Assembly (NCBI GenBank): GCA_016647705.1
Contig: CM028338.1
Location: 19,365,577 to 19,429,576 of the forward strand
DNA: 64,000 bases
DNA from: Eucommia ulmoides
Taxonomy: Eukaryota > Streptophyta > Magnoliopsida > Garryales > Eucommiaceae
Direction: 5' to 3'
The first letter of the stretch is position 1; every line of letters starts with the position of its first letter. Below the pieces are notes generated by a model. That model was not told where the DNA came from and did not search any database. It was given only the letters and a program-made list of their open reading frames with translations. This document shows positions 1-10,581 of this stretch, piece by piece. A program made the translations under genes and the position numbers.

Positions 1-199
1 CTAAAATTTGGGCCCAGGATTGAGATTTCTCTTCAAAAAATGTATGTATTTTGGCTATAAGATGGAAAGGTTTGGACAGGAATGGTGGTGGCTTATTTTA
101 TGTTTGCTTGGTTGAGCTCAGGGTTTCGGGATATATTTGTCATGAAAGGTTTGGTTTGTCATTTTTTTGGTACACCATTATCTTTGTGGGTATATTTTT

Positions 200-1398
200 A
201 ATTTGGATAATATGGGTATCAAACAAACTGCAAAAAGGAAAAAACCTAAGAAACCCGATGTTGATGCGATGTCATTTTGAACTGAGGAACATGAGAAAAC
301 ATATAATAAAGAAATAGTGCATCATAGAGTTGTGTGTGGCAAACTGGTGGATTTCAAAAATTTGAGAGACAATCATACGGAAATTGAGGAAACCTTTAGA
401 AGGTTGGTTTGGACTTATTTTTTTATCACAAAATAATCCTGGTTGTCTCATTAGGTTAATATGTTCTATACTAACCTAACTATTGAAAATAACTCTATAT
501 CTTCATATGTTAATGGTGTGGATATTGAGTTGTCAATTGATGAGTTTGCTTATATACTGAAAATTGATAGAGGGAATATTTACCCAGCAAATAATTCCCT
601 TTGGCTGATGCAAATCTTTAGTGCAAATCAAGTTCGCAGGAATTTGAATATGCTTGGTTGCAAGGTTGGGAATTTAATCTTTGAAAATAGGATTCTTTAC
701 TCTATTTTTACTTATTACATAGTTCCAAGATGAGGGAGTCATGTCACCGTGACTGATTATGATCTTTACCTATTATTGGCTATTATAGAGGGGAAAAGTA
801 TTGATCTTGCTTATACTATTCTTGAACACATGAATTATCAGTTAAGTGTATCCTCTTGGGTCTTACCTTCCTACCCTATCGATATGCCCTTCAGGGGATC
901 TTTGAATATTGTGACATTCTTGTTGGTTTGAATGGCGCAACCTATGTTATGGCATGTCCCCCTCACTTCAATGCAACTAGCATCATTCTAATGAGATATG
1001 AGCTAATAGGAAATAGGTGGGTGAAAAAGAGAGGAGAAGTAGGATAAAGAAGGGATGATAAAAATGAAGAAGAAATAGGATTCCAGAGCTTGAATCAGAG
1101 AATGGATCAATTTAAAACTCAATTAGACAATTTTCAGTGGTATACTGAAGTGTTTAATTGGATGCTTGATGGGATGTCTGATAGTTTGAGAGGATTCTCA
1201 AATAATGTTAGAATAATATTGATTTCAATAGATTCAGGGTTTGGAAGCATAGCGAACTCCATGGAACAACTTTACGGGATGATGCAAAATTTGCAGCCAT
1301 ATGGAGGTCATATGCCGACAAGAACATATGATGCATCTAGTTTATATTATCATCTAATGCCTCCTAGCACTAGTGGACATCTGGGTAGGTACTATTAG
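200..1398 (+). pseudogene. degraded plant transposon-type ORF (PF20167-like)
   Basis: One decayed coding region is readable in frame 2 from about 212 to 931 and then, after a frameshift, in frame 1 from about 856 to 1398. In-frame stops occur near 268 and at 731-733. The pieces in order resemble the 'putative plant transposon protein' family: an N-terminal TEEHEKTYNKEIVHHRVV block, a WTYFF block, MFYTNLTIENNSISSYVNGV, then GSHVTVTDYDLYLLLAIIEG, an LPYR-ALQGIFEY block, and a C-terminal stretch (1090-1398) that looks like a coiled coil. I recognise the family from the order and spacing of these blocks; no catalytic residues are known for it. It lies just upstream of a Copia-type polypurine tract and LTR in the same orientation, so it is probably the post-pol ORF of that element (inference). 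It is certainly non-functional as written. Confidence 0.55.
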
Positions 1399-1930
1399 CA
1401 TCCACCTCTTACAGCTCGCATGGTCCACATTATCCGTTCACGGGTTTCGGTCCACATTAGCTTTCTATTTCACTCTCATCTGGTTTGTAATGTTATTCAG
1501 ACAAACTCTATTACTTATTCTGGTTTGTATTAGTAATTTAGAATGTGTGGTGAACTTATAGACTTATCTAGTATTTTGAATATTGGCCTATGACTTTGGA
1601 TCCCTTTTAATGTTCAATCGTTTATTTCATCATAAAGATCCACGCAAATATTATCATTTTAATAGGTGCTAATTTGAAAAATCTTAAAATATTTAGTTGA
1701 TAAAATTTGGTGGTAAATATTCTTAAAATGAACTTCAACAAGTTTAGATTTTTTTTTAAAGAAAGTTGAGGTTTTAAATGAAGAATGTGTTTTTTATTGA
1801 GAAATATTTTTCAAATGAATTTTATGAGAGAAAATGTGATTTTTTTTGAATTATTATGAACAATACTTCTTAAAGAATTTTCCAAAAATGCAAAATAAGT
1901 AATTACATTTTTCTTCTTCTGGAAATTCAT

Positions 1931-1966
<36 letters not shown>

Positions 1967-2255
1967 TTCATCCTCGATTTTTGAGATGACAAGGGGGGGG
2001 GGGGGGGGGAGGAGAGAAGTTGTATGATATTTTAGTATTTGCTCTTCTAAGCATTACATTTATATAGGGGAGAAGTGTTTTTGTAGGGATTAATGTGTTT
2101 GCTAAAATTGAAAATCGTTTTGATAAATATTTTTAATTCTCATAATTGTGCTTAAACGAGTTGAAAAAACCCGTATTTAAATTTAGGGGGAGCGTGGTTA
2201 CATTTTTTGTTGAGAAAACATCAAAATTAATTGTCATCATAAAAAAGAGAGAGAT
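1399..2255 (+). other. 3' untranslated internal region of a SIRE-like Copia element
   Basis: No coding sequence is visible here. The stretch is AT-rich, with a run of 30 T at 1932-1961 and a run of 17 G at 1993-2009. It ends in a purine-rich tract (2241-2255, AAAAAAGAGAGAGAT) directly before an LTR that starts TGTCGAACC. This is the arrangement of a polypurine tract next to a 3' LTR. Confidence 0.5.
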
Positions 2256-2744
2256 TGTCGAACCTAATATTTTGATGGACAATTAAACATTGATGTTTTA
2301 TGGAACTAATGATTTTATTGAGTGATTTCAGATTAAAAGTTCCATATGTTGAAATAAGAAAAAGAATGAGTCAAAAAGATAAATTTTTGAAGATTTATAA
2401 GTCGAAGAAATTATGAAGCAATAATTGAAGACTACAAGGAATTTATGAATAAATCAAGATGGGTGCAAGATAAGATAATGAAGATTTTTAGAGTATTAAA
2501 TATATTGAAGACATTAAGGAAAAAATAACTCATTAATTTTATGCTCTTAATGCAACTTGAATTAAGATCACGCAAGACACTTTAAAAATGGATAAACTTA
2601 TATGCATCACAGTCAAAAGCGATAAATTTAAGATCCTAAATGATTTTTATAAAGTCTTAAATCATAAAAATGTTTTTGATAAAGTGTTTACGTGAAAAAA
2701 TAGTTTTAACAAATAAAATAATTCGTTTTCTGGTCAATTCGGTC

Positions 2745-3010
2745 AACCAACGAAATAGGTCGGTCGACGAAGGAAAGTAGTAGCTAGATGGAGTTAAAAG
2801 GGTAAACCTACTAACCAATTCAGTCAACCGACAAGATAGGTCGGTTGACTAGCGAATTTAGTAGCTGAAATGAAGAAATTAAGGAAAACTCATTGGGCAA
2901 TTCTGTCAACCGACGGGGAGGTTAGTCATCCAACTGTAGTTGATGCAAAGGTATGAAAACTTATCGTTGTAGGGCCGGTCGACTGAAATTGGGCCAGACG
3001 ACCGATGGAG
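2745..3010 (+). repeat. near-palindromic GTCGGTTGAC array in Copia LTR
   Basis: Within the LTR there are several spaced copies of near-palindromes around GGTCGGTCGAC, GTCAACCGAC and GGTCGGTTGACT, about 30-90 bp apart. The solo LTR of the same family has a longer version at 52820-53155. The array sits in the first half of the LTR, the expected U3 side, and the Mutator-like element is inserted about 100 bp after it. Confidence 0.75.
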
Positions 3011-3110
3011 GCAGACAATCAATGTTTCACTGTTTCAATTTTTAATCCAAATCTTATTGTTTTGAACATTTTAAAAAGAGATTTTTAAGGGATTTGAGTA
3101 TTTTACTATT

Positions 3111-3365
3111 GGAAAAATACATTTTAAACTCTCTAACTATTGACACATTTCTATATGGTCCAAAAAGTTTGTGGCATTTCAGTTTAAACCCTTTAGGTAC
3201 GTAGGTGGTTTTAAAATGTCATTCCATTAGATTTTCCATCAAAACTAACAAAATAAACATCAGGTGCATTGCACATACCTTTCTTTAAGGGTATAAGGGT
3301 CTTTTTATGTTTTTCTATTTTCTTCATTTTTTTTTTCTTTTTTCTTTCCTCCTTCTTAGATCTAT
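3111..3365 (+). repeat. left TIR of Mutator-like element
   Basis: About 250 bp that match the reverse complement of 4612-4651 joined to 10361-10572. Matching blocks include TTTGGACCATATAGAAA, GGGTTTAAACTGAAA and TTTTGATGGAAAATCTAATGG in reverse complement. A T/C-rich inner part follows. Confidence 0.85.
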
Positions 3366-3682
3366 GTTTTCTCTTCTCCATTTCTTAGATCATTCTGTCT
3401 TCCTCTATTAATTAATCACAACGACTGGAAGCCCTCATCTCTGGATTGGATCTTCTAACATTACGGCCACCTTTTGGATCAGTCGTTTCTGTCGTTCATG
3501 TTTAGTGGTGGAAAATTACATGTGCCCCAACCCGTCACCGTCTGATTTTTGTTGTTGTTTTTTGCTTTTTTGCCTTGAATTGTCGATTTAAATTTGAGTT
3601 CAAGTTAAAGATTTAGCTTTAAACTCGATCTTCCATTGATGTTCAAGGTTTACTCATCCGAAAATTTTAGCCACATGGAGAT

Positions 3683-3796
3683 GGAGAACAGTGAGAGTAA
3701 GTCGAAGATGGATGATTATGAAGTTGTAGAACAGATGAGGATCTTTTGGATCAATGTTTCTTGTTCTTCATAAAATTGAGAAAAAGAAGTAATAAA
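3683..3796 (+). pseudogene. captured first coding exon of a NEK6-like NIMA-related kinase
   Basis: The plus strand reads MENSESKSKMDDYEVVEQ. After a short deletion that shifts the frame, it reads GSFGSMFLVLHKIEKKK. This is the start of a plant NIMA-related kinase of the NEK5/NEK6 type, where the first residues lead into DYEVxEQIGRGAFG (the glycine-rich ATP loop) and then FLVLHKxEKKKYV. Here part of the IGRGAFG segment is missing, and similarity stops at the last Lys codons, followed by unrelated sequence. Roughly 100-150 bp upstream may be the captured 5' UTR (inference). The fragment is enclosed by the TIRs of a Mutator-like element, so it was most likely acquired from a host gene. It lacks everything downstream of the ATP loop and cannot encode a kinase. 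The subgroup assignment rests on memory of the family. Confidence 0.75.
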
Positions 3797-4611
3797 TTAC
3801 ACAACTAATTCACCTCCACCAGACGACGACGACGACTGAGATTAGGGTTTCGGGCGACGATGATTTTCTCCGATCTGTATGCCTTTTGTTTTTTCTCTGT
3901 TGTTACCATGAATCATAAAATATGATGATCTTAAGTCTCGTAATTTTTTATGTTATTCTGTTGCAAAAATGAGAATCACATTCCATTTTGTTTTGCTGTT
4001 AGTCTCTTTTGCTAATTTCACACCACTTTATTGGTGCTTTTGTTGATTTCTCAAAATTTTTGAATTGATTTTTCATTTGGTTTGTTCCAAATGCATTATG
4101 CTCTCTCTATATTGACAAAACAATGTAAACCTTCATTTCCTAAAATATGAAATTCATTGATTGAGAAATCTACCTCTTTACAATTGATTAATTTATTTCT
4201 TACCTTATTGAACATTTATTACTGTATAAATGATTTATTTCGGAAGAGGAAATTGAATCTCTAAAAGAAGCTCTGGCTGTCTAAGGACCAGTCCGAGATT
4301 CTTGAGGAGAGCTTCAAAGAAACACTCTCAACCCCATAAGTGCTTAAGGAAGTGTAATGTCCCACTCTTCCTCTCCCTGTTGATCTCTGTCCTCCTCCTG
4401 TGAATCCTCATCCTCTGTTTCGGTCTCCGGCGGTTCTATCTTGGGTTTCGATTTTGAGGGATGATTTGGGTTTTGGTTTTCGAGATAAAATTGGAATAAT
4501 AGAGCATAAAAAATAGAGGTTTGTAATGGGGAATCTGTTGCACACAGGAAGTGAAGGTAAAGAAAAAGAATTAGCAATGGCTATGGAGAGAAAGAGTGAG
4601 AGAGATTAGAT
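3797..4611. other. remaining interior of the Pack-MULE
   Basis: I recognise no gene here. A 77-codon minus-strand frame (4344-4577) has an acidic, E/D/Q-rich C-terminal half with PPETETEDEDSQEEDR. A plus-strand stretch at 4240-4275 reads SEEEIESLKEALA when translated. Both could be further captured exon fragments, but neither matches a family I can name. A GACGACGAC run followed by GATTAGGGTTTCGGGCGACG (about 3823-3860) resembles a plant 5' UTR. Confidence 0.3.
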
Positions 4612-4656
4612 AGATCTGAGGAAATAAAAAAAAAACAAAAGAAAAAGAAAAACAAA
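4612..4656 (-). repeat. right TIR of Mutator-like element, inner piece, with Gypsy target duplication
   Basis: This is the inner end of the right TIR, which continues at 10361-10572 on the far side of the Gypsy element. The ACAAA at 4652-4656 is repeated at 10356-10360, so the Gypsy insertion split the TIR itself. Confidence 0.8.
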
Positions 4657-5451
4657 TGATGCAAATCACAACAAGAATTAGTGAGACCAGAAAAAAATTT
4701 AGAGTTTCTTCGCTAGGATCGATCTAAATTTAGTTTTATAAGCGAAAAAAGAAGAACATAGAAATACAAAATTTGGATAGTTTACCTTGACCCAAAGTTT
4801 ATGAATGGAACGTGAACCGAAGGTATAAAGAGAATAAACTTTGACCCAATGATTATAAGTGAATCACAAACCGAAGGTATAGAGTTTGAATACCACAAGA
4901 AGTTCTCGATAAGTTCAGGAATAGTTCGTTGAAGAATTTAAGAGAAAACTCTCACAATTGTATTCATAAAATTAAGTAAAATTCATAGCTTACATTGCCT
5001 CTTAAATAGGCAGCCACAAAGTAAAACCCTAGAGGAATAAAAAATCCTAGAGAAATAAGAAAACCCTACTCCTAATCTAAAAATGAAAGGACTAATTCCT
5101 AATCTAAAAAGGAAACGGCTAATTTGACATTCATGCCTTACAAATCAACAATAAAATTAGAACACTATAAAAATAAAGTATATAATTAATTAATTAAATG
5201 ATCTGAAATTCACGCTCCACACGCTTAAGCCCATTCAAGTTCACGCCTAAGCCCATTCACTTGCCTTAATGAGATAGACTAGGCCTTAATCGTCATTTGG
5301 GCCTAATTTGGGCTTCATTTTTTTAGACTCAGCCCAAAACTCTTGAATTAGTCCACTAAGCATTTCTTTGATCTTCTTGAATCTTGCCCTAATAATAAGC
5401 CCAATTGGAATATGTAGTGGGTTCTTTGATGGTGCTTGTTGATTCTCATCA
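4657..5451 (-). repeat. 3' LTR of CRM-like Gypsy element
   Basis: It starts on the minus strand with TGATGAGAAT at 5451 and ends at 4657. It aligns along its whole length with 9566-10355, for example the shared CCTAATCTAAAAAGGAAACG block and the CCCAAAACTCTTGAATTAG block. The first 166 bp on the minus strand also encode the C-terminus of pol. Confidence 0.9.
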
Positions 5452-5890
5452 TCCCACATCTCTCCAAAAGGATTTGACCTCGAATCTTCGCCTACATCAA
5501 ACGGAGAAAGATTAGAAACATTAAATGTAGCACTAACGTTATACTCACCTGAAAGATTCAACTTGTATGCATAGTCGTTGATCCTCTGAAGGACTTGAAA
5601 TTGACCATCCCTTCTAGGATGTATCTTGGTTCGCCTATCGGTTGAAAATCTTTCTTTTCTCATATGCACTAAAACCCAATCACCCGATTAAAAAATGACT
5701 CATCTATGGCTTTTGTTGGCTTTGTTTGCATATTGGTCATTTTTCTTCACTATGTGTTGCTATACGCTTTCATAGAGTTTCTCACCATCTCAACCTTCTT
5801 TTGTCCTTCCAAACTAGCCATCTCATTAACATGTCCCCTTCAAGTACTTCAAGGACTTATGGTCTGTATGTATGACAGACTCTCTTGCCC
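5286..5890 (-). pseudogene. integrase C-terminal tail, extending into the LTR
   Basis: Reading the minus strand from about 5825, a frame resembling LEGQKKVEMVR is followed by the GPY/F-like module (HPRRDGQFQVLQRINDYAYK, then LSGEYNVSATFNVSNLSPFD) and the DSRSNPF motif. The frame then continues without a stop across the LTR boundary at 5451 to a stop near 5286, adding about 55 residues (APSKNPLHIPIGLIIRARFK and beyond). The zinc-binding and catalytic domains of integrase, normally several hundred residues, are absent. RNase H sequence joins directly to this tail, so an internal deletion removed them. Confidence 0.75.
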
Positions 5891-7080
5891 ATAGGTAATG
5901 TTGCTAAGTCTCCAATGCTCTCACTAACGCAAAAAGCTCCTTGTCATATGTCGGGTAATTCAATGCTGCGCAATTAGCTTTTCATTAAAGTACGCTATTG
6001 GCCACTTCTCCTGCATTAAGACAGCTCCAATACCTATTCCTGAGGCATCACACTTAGTTTCAAAAATTTTAGAGAAATCAGGTAATGCTAATAATAAAGC
6101 ACCACATAATTTTTCTTTAATCTCATTAAATGCACGTTCTTTCTCAATACCCCATTTAAAACCTACTGATATTTAAACAATTTTAGTGAGTGATGCGGCT
6201 AGTGTACTGTAATCCTTGACAAATCGCCAATAAAAACTAGCCAAACCATGAAAACTTCTTACTACCGTGATTGACTTAGGTTTGGGTCATTCTTTGATAG
6301 CCTTTACCTTTTCCTCATCCACCGCAATTCTTTTTGCACTAACAATATAGCCAAGAAACATAGTTTTTTCCAAGCAAAATGAACATTTCTTTAAATTTTC
6401 ATATAGTTTTTCTTTTCTTAGAACATCAAGCACAAAATGCAAATGATCAATATGCTCATTTAAGCTTTTACTATACACAAAAATATCATCAAAATAAACC
6501 ACAACAAATTTGCCTATAAATGCATGCATTGCATGATTCATTAACCCCATGAATGTAATTGGTGGATTAGTTAGCCCAAAAGGCATTAGTAACCACTCAT
6601 ACAATCCATATTTAGTTTTAAAGGAAGTTTTCCATTTATCACCATCTTTCATCCTAATTTGATGATACCATTTTTCAAATCAATTTTTGTGAAAATACAT
6701 GACCCATTCAACTCATCTAACATGTCATCTAGCCCAGGAATGGGATGTTAATGCTTTACCGAAATATTGTTAATAGCTCAACAATCAACACACATACGCC
6801 AAGTTCCATAATTCTTAGGCACAAGTAGTATCGGTACCGCGCACGGACTCAACTCTCTCTTATGTATCCTTTGGTCAGCAACTCCCCCACTTGCCTTTGA
6901 AGTTCTTTCATCTCATTTGGATTTCTCCTATAGGCTGATCGGTTAGGAATTGTTGCACTCAGCACAAAGTGAATTTGGTGCTCTATGCCTCGATTAGGTG
7001 GCAACTGACTAGGCACGTTGTTAGGGAACACGTCCTCAAATTCCTGCAGCAACAAAACAATAACACTAGGCAAAGATTCG
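5891..7080 (-). pseudogene. reverse transcriptase and RNase H of CRM-like element
   Basis: On the minus strand from 7073 the sequence reads FEDVFPNNVPSQLPPNRGIEH, the start of the Ty3 reverse transcriptase. It goes on through YRRNPNEMKELQRQVGELL and VDC-AINNI to the palm (6652-6287) with [18 protein letters not shown], the active-site box YFDDI and [18 protein letters not shown]. RNase H blocks follow at about 6290-5910 ([31 protein letters not shown] for the usual IHTD). Several stops and shifts interrupt it. The YFDD catalytic pair is still intact. It is truncated at its 3' end by the deletion that also removed the integrase core. Confidence 0.85.
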
Positions 7081-8090
7081 TTAGGTACGTTAGTACTAAA
7101 ACATGCCTCTTTATAAAATGGTACAAATATTGGCTGGTTTGCATAAAAAGCACTATTATTTTACTCGCCTCAGCATAAAAGCTCACTTGTTTTTCTGTTT
7201 TTCTCCTATTGTTTTCACTCTCTCTTTTCATTTCATTTTCTTTTCTCTTTTCACTCTCTCTTTTCTCATCTTTTTTTGAACTCTTGGTCTCACAAGTTTT
7301 TTTCAACTCATTCTCTCTTTTCGATTTTGTTTGATCATCGTATACTTGTCTTGGAGTCAATGGCACAAGAATAACGACTTTATTGTTTTTCATAAATGAG
7401 TGCTTATTCTTGAACCCGTTATGAGTAACATTCTTGTTAAATTGCCATGACCTGCCCAAGAATATATGACCTGTATGCATTAGAACAACATCACAAAGTA
7501 CTTCATCCTTATACTTCCTAATTGAAATGGAAACTAACACTTGCTTATTTACCCGAACCTCCCTACAATCATTCAACCACTGCAATTTATACGGTCTAGG
7601 GTGTTTCAAGGTAGGTAAATTTAGTTTCTCTACTAAAGTAGTACTAGCCACATTAGTGCAACTTCCCCCCATCACTGATCATACTATATACATTGTTCTT
7701 GACATGACATCTAGTTTGAAAAATGTTCTTCCTTTGTTCTTCCATGTCATCCTCCGCAACTTGGGCACTTAAAGAAAACCTTACCACAAAAAACTCTCTT
7801 TCCACCGGGAACTCCACATAATCATCACAAGTACTCTCATGTGGTAGCATCTGTTCATCACCACTCTTACTTTCGGGTTCTACATCTCCATCAACACAGG
7901 CTATCAGGGTCCTCTTATTTAGACATTGTAAAACAATGTGACCTACTCCCAAACAATGAAAAACTTTTAATATCACAATTACAAGTTTGGTTTTCAGTTT
8001 TGCCTTTGTTGGAATTGGGCACATCATCTTTCCTTTTTGGTGGTTCGATTTTGAACTTTGGAATAGCCCATTCGTCTTTCCTCCCATTCA
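7080..8090 (-). pseudogene. gag zinc knuckle and aspartic protease of CRM-like element
   Basis: At about 7960-7910 the minus strand reads VFHCLGVGHIVLQCLNKR, a CCHC zinc knuckle in which the first Cys appears as Val. Acidic residues follow (DGDVEPESKSGDE). The protease region starts near 7690 with an ISDGG box in place of the usual IDGGS active-site segment, then SCTNVASTTLVEKLNL and CDVVLMHTGHIFLGRSWQF. The C-terminal linker (7350-7160) is unusually K/E/R-rich with KRESEKRKENEMKRESE. Frames change at least once. Confidence 0.7.
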
Positions 8091-8960
8091 GTCTCCATGA
8101 AGTAGAGAAGCTCAGATTTTGAAATGAGAGAGTTCCTTTCCTTTTATGCTGTCATTCTACTGTTATGGCCATGTGAACTATGTCCACCAACTTTACGTAA
8201 TGTTGCAACTCCAACACGTTGGCAATTTTCCAATTCAACCTATTCAAGAACATTACCATTGTAGTTTCTCTATCTTCCTTGACATTAGCCTGGATCATGG
8301 TAATATCCATCTCTTTGTAGTAATCATCCACGCTCCAATAGCCTTGTGTAAGGCTTTATAATTTTTGATACAAGTCCCTATAGTAGTGACTAGGGAAAAC
8401 CGCTTCCTCATGATGCCCTTTATTTCTGCCCACGTCTCAATAGGCCTCTCATGGTTTCTCCTCTTATTTATCACAAGTTGATCCCACCATATTATAGCAT
8501 AGTCAATAAACTCAATTACAACGAGTTTTACCTTTTTATTCTCGGAGTAGTTGTGGTACTCAAAGATCAACTCTATCTTTTTCTCCCACTCCAAGTATGC
8601 TTCAGGGTCGGTTTGTCCTTGGAACGATGATATCTTCACCTTGATGCTTCCCAAGTTATTATCAATCTGCTCCCCATATCTATTTCCTCTATTCCCATAG
8701 CCATACCCAAATCAGCCCAAGCTCGCATTAGAGATGCGATCCTCTTCATCCAGGTTATCCCCATCATCATCTTCATATTCATACCGAGGCAGATTCCTCC
8801 ATCTTCATTGTACATTAAGAGCTTTAGGTGATTACCCCATTTATGAACTAGACTCAACTTTGTCTAATCGCTCATGCACTTCATCAAACTGCGAGTTCAA
8901 CCTTTTTCTCCAAGGCCTTGTAGAAATGTTTGACGTCCATGATGTCCATAATTTCTAGTG
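8090..8960 (-). pseudogene. gag of CRM-like element
   Basis: The conserved capsid segment reads MGSIKVKISSFQGQTDPEAY and LEWEKKIELIFEYHNYSE, then DYAIIWWDQLVINKRR and PIETWAEIKGIMRKRF (8654-8376, minus strand). This is the Retrotrans_gag pattern. The N-terminal part upstream of 8654 and the part after 8376 are in other frames with stops. It is the first gene of the element and starts about 600 bp inside the 5' LTR. Confidence 0.75.
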
Positions 8961-9544
8961 CTTCATCGGAGGAGACTTTGTTTGTTCTTTGAGACAAGTT
9001 TAATGACCTGCAAAACAAAGTTAGCAAACCTCACAAACACTCATTCACGTGTTTGCACTCAAACTATGTCACTCTACTCGTGTATCACTCTTAATTGGCT
9101 TTTTATTATTGATATTAGTCTCATACTTTCTTGTCTTTTTCCACTCGTAGCTTCATCTTTTAGTTTTTTTATTGAACTTAACCAATCTGAACCAAGGTTT
9201 CTTGCGACAATCCAAACTCAACAATACTTTCACTAAGAATGAGATTTAGGAAAGAAAACAAAGCGAACAAGACAGACAACAAGGATAAGCAAAAGAATAA
9301 AATAAGAATAAGGTAGATCTCAATTTTTTTAAGTAGGGTTGTTTTAATTTTTTTTTTTTTTTAAGCAGCAACTAGTTGAGATCCAAAACGCACAATAACT
9401 TTATGGAGATCTAATTGCACAAAAATTTTAAAACAAATTTGGACTAGATTGGATGATATAGTTCGACAATGAAAAAAATATTGAAGTAGGAATGAATAAA
9501 TGTCAACGAACGAAGATGAAAATGATAGATGAAACCTGATTTAG
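8961..9544 (-). other. 5' leader of CRM-like element
   Basis: About 580 bp between the primer-binding site and the decayed start of gag, without a supported ORF. A T-rich tract is at 9343-9362. Confidence 0.5.
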
Positions 9545-9565
9545 AACCTTGCTCTAATTACCAAA
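9545..9565 (-). other. primer-binding site, initiator tRNA-Met type
   Basis: Directly inside the 5' LTR the minus strand reads TTTGGTAATTAGAGCAAGG. It matches the common plant TGGTATCAGAGC... site with a few differences, in the expected position 1-3 nt from the LTR end. Confidence 0.75.
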
Positions 9566-10355
9566 TGATGTGAACCTCACCAAGAATTAGTGAGACCCAA
9601 AACCAATTTCGGGTTTCTTCACTAGGTTCAATCTAAATTCAGTTTTATAAATGAAAAAGGAAGAACATAGAAATACAAAATTTCGATACTTTACCTTGAC
9701 CCAACGTTTATGAATGAAATGTGAACTAAAGGTATAAAGAGAACAAACCTTGACCTAATGATTGTAAGTGAATCAGGAACCGACAGTATAGAGTTTGAAC
9801 ACCACGAGATTATTGATAAGTTCAAAAAATGTTCGTTGAAAAACTTGAGAGAAAACTCTCACAATTGTATTAATAAAAGTAAGTAAAATTCGCTGCCTAC
9901 ATTGCCTTTTAAATAGACAGCCACAAAGTAAAACCCTAGTGGAACAATTAATCCTAGAGAAACAATGAAACCCGACTCCTAATCTGAAAAGGAAAAAACT
10001 AATTCCTAATCTAAAAAGGAAACGGCTAATTTGGCATTCATACCTTACAAATCAACAATAAAATTAAAACTCTATAAAAATAAAGTCTATAATTAATTAA
10101 ATAAATGATTTGAAAATCACTGTCCACACACCTAACCCTATTCAAGTTCACGCCTAAGCCATTCGCTTGCCCTGATGAGATGTACTAGACCTTGATCGTC
10201 ATTTGGGCCTATATTGGGCTTCATTTTTTTAGACTCAGCCCAAAACTCTTGAATTAGCTCATTAAGTGCTTCTTTGATATTCTTAGATCTTATCCTAGTA
10301 ATAGGCCCAACTGGAACATGTAGTGGGCCCTTTGATGGTGCTTTGGTTCTCATCA
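9566..10355 (-). repeat. 5' LTR of CRM-like Gypsy element
   Basis: On the minus strand the LTR starts TGATGAGAACC at 10355. The ORF at its start (10138-10359) repeats the pol C-terminus carried by the other LTR (APSKGPLHVPVGPITRIRSK), but here it has no upstream coding sequence. Confidence 0.9.
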
Positions 10356-10360
10356 ACAAA

Positions 10361-10572
10361 AGAAAGAGAAAAATAGTAAAAAGCCTATTTTATCCTCAAA
10401 AACAGAATGTGCAGTGCACATGCCATCATTTTCATTAGTTTTGATGAAAAATCTAATGGAAGGACCTTTTACAACCACCTACATACCTAGAGGGTTTAAA
10501 CTGAAAAGTCACAAACTTTTTGGACCATATAGAAACATGTCAATAGTTAGATGATTTAAAATATATTTTCCC
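10361..10572 (-). repeat. right TIR of Mutator-like element, outer piece
   Basis: The reverse complement matches 3111-3320. The outer end reads GGGAAAATATATTTTAAA inward and is followed by the 9-bp duplication at 10573-10581. Confidence 0.85.
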
Positions 10573-10581
10573 TTTACTATT

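Larger units (their letters stand above)
4657..10355 (-). mobile_element. CRM-like Ty3/Gypsy chromovirus, defective
   Basis: Two LTRs of about 790 bp (4657-5451 and 9566-10355), a perfect 5-bp duplication ACAAA, a minus-strand order gag, protease, reverse transcriptase, RNase H and integrase tail, and a primer-binding site for initiator tRNA-Met. The end of pol runs into the 3' LTR and carries an SPFDVGEDSRSNPF motif. Both traits are known for the CRM (centromeric) chromovirus clade, so I assign it there with moderate confidence. All ORFs are broken and the integrase catalytic core is deleted near 5825. It lies in the right TIR of a Pack-MULE. Confidence 0.8.
3111..10572. mobile_element. Mutator-like element (Pack-MULE) with a nested Gypsy insertion
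   Basis: Terminal inverted repeats start GGAAAAATACATTTTAAAC on the left and, read inward from the right, GGGAAAATATATTTTAAAT. The similarity extends about 250 bp inward, to an AGATCT at 3358-3363 on the left and 4612-4617 on the right. The element is flanked by a perfect 9-bp direct repeat TTTACTATT (3102-3110 and 10573-10581), the duplication length of the Mutator superfamily. No transposase is present, so it is non-autonomous. Without the nested Gypsy element (4657-10360, including one target repeat) it is about 1.76 kb. Its interior carries a kinase exon fragment (see 3683-3796), which makes it a Pack-MULE. It sits in a SIRE-like LTR. Confidence 0.85.

Noticed and set aside
3683-3796. Functional NIMA-related kinase gene
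   Set aside because: Only the N-terminal 35-40 residues are present, with a frameshift in the ATP loop and no downstream catalytic domain.
4344-4577. 77-codon acidic minus-strand ORF as a host gene
   Set aside because: It lies within a Pack-MULE, has no recognised domain and its first half is hydrophobic low-complexity sequence. Kept only as a possible captured fragment.
3111-10572. One large autonomous MULE with a coding interior
   Set aside because: All pol-like sequence belongs to the nested Gypsy element, which has its own LTRs and duplication; no transposase remains after its removal.
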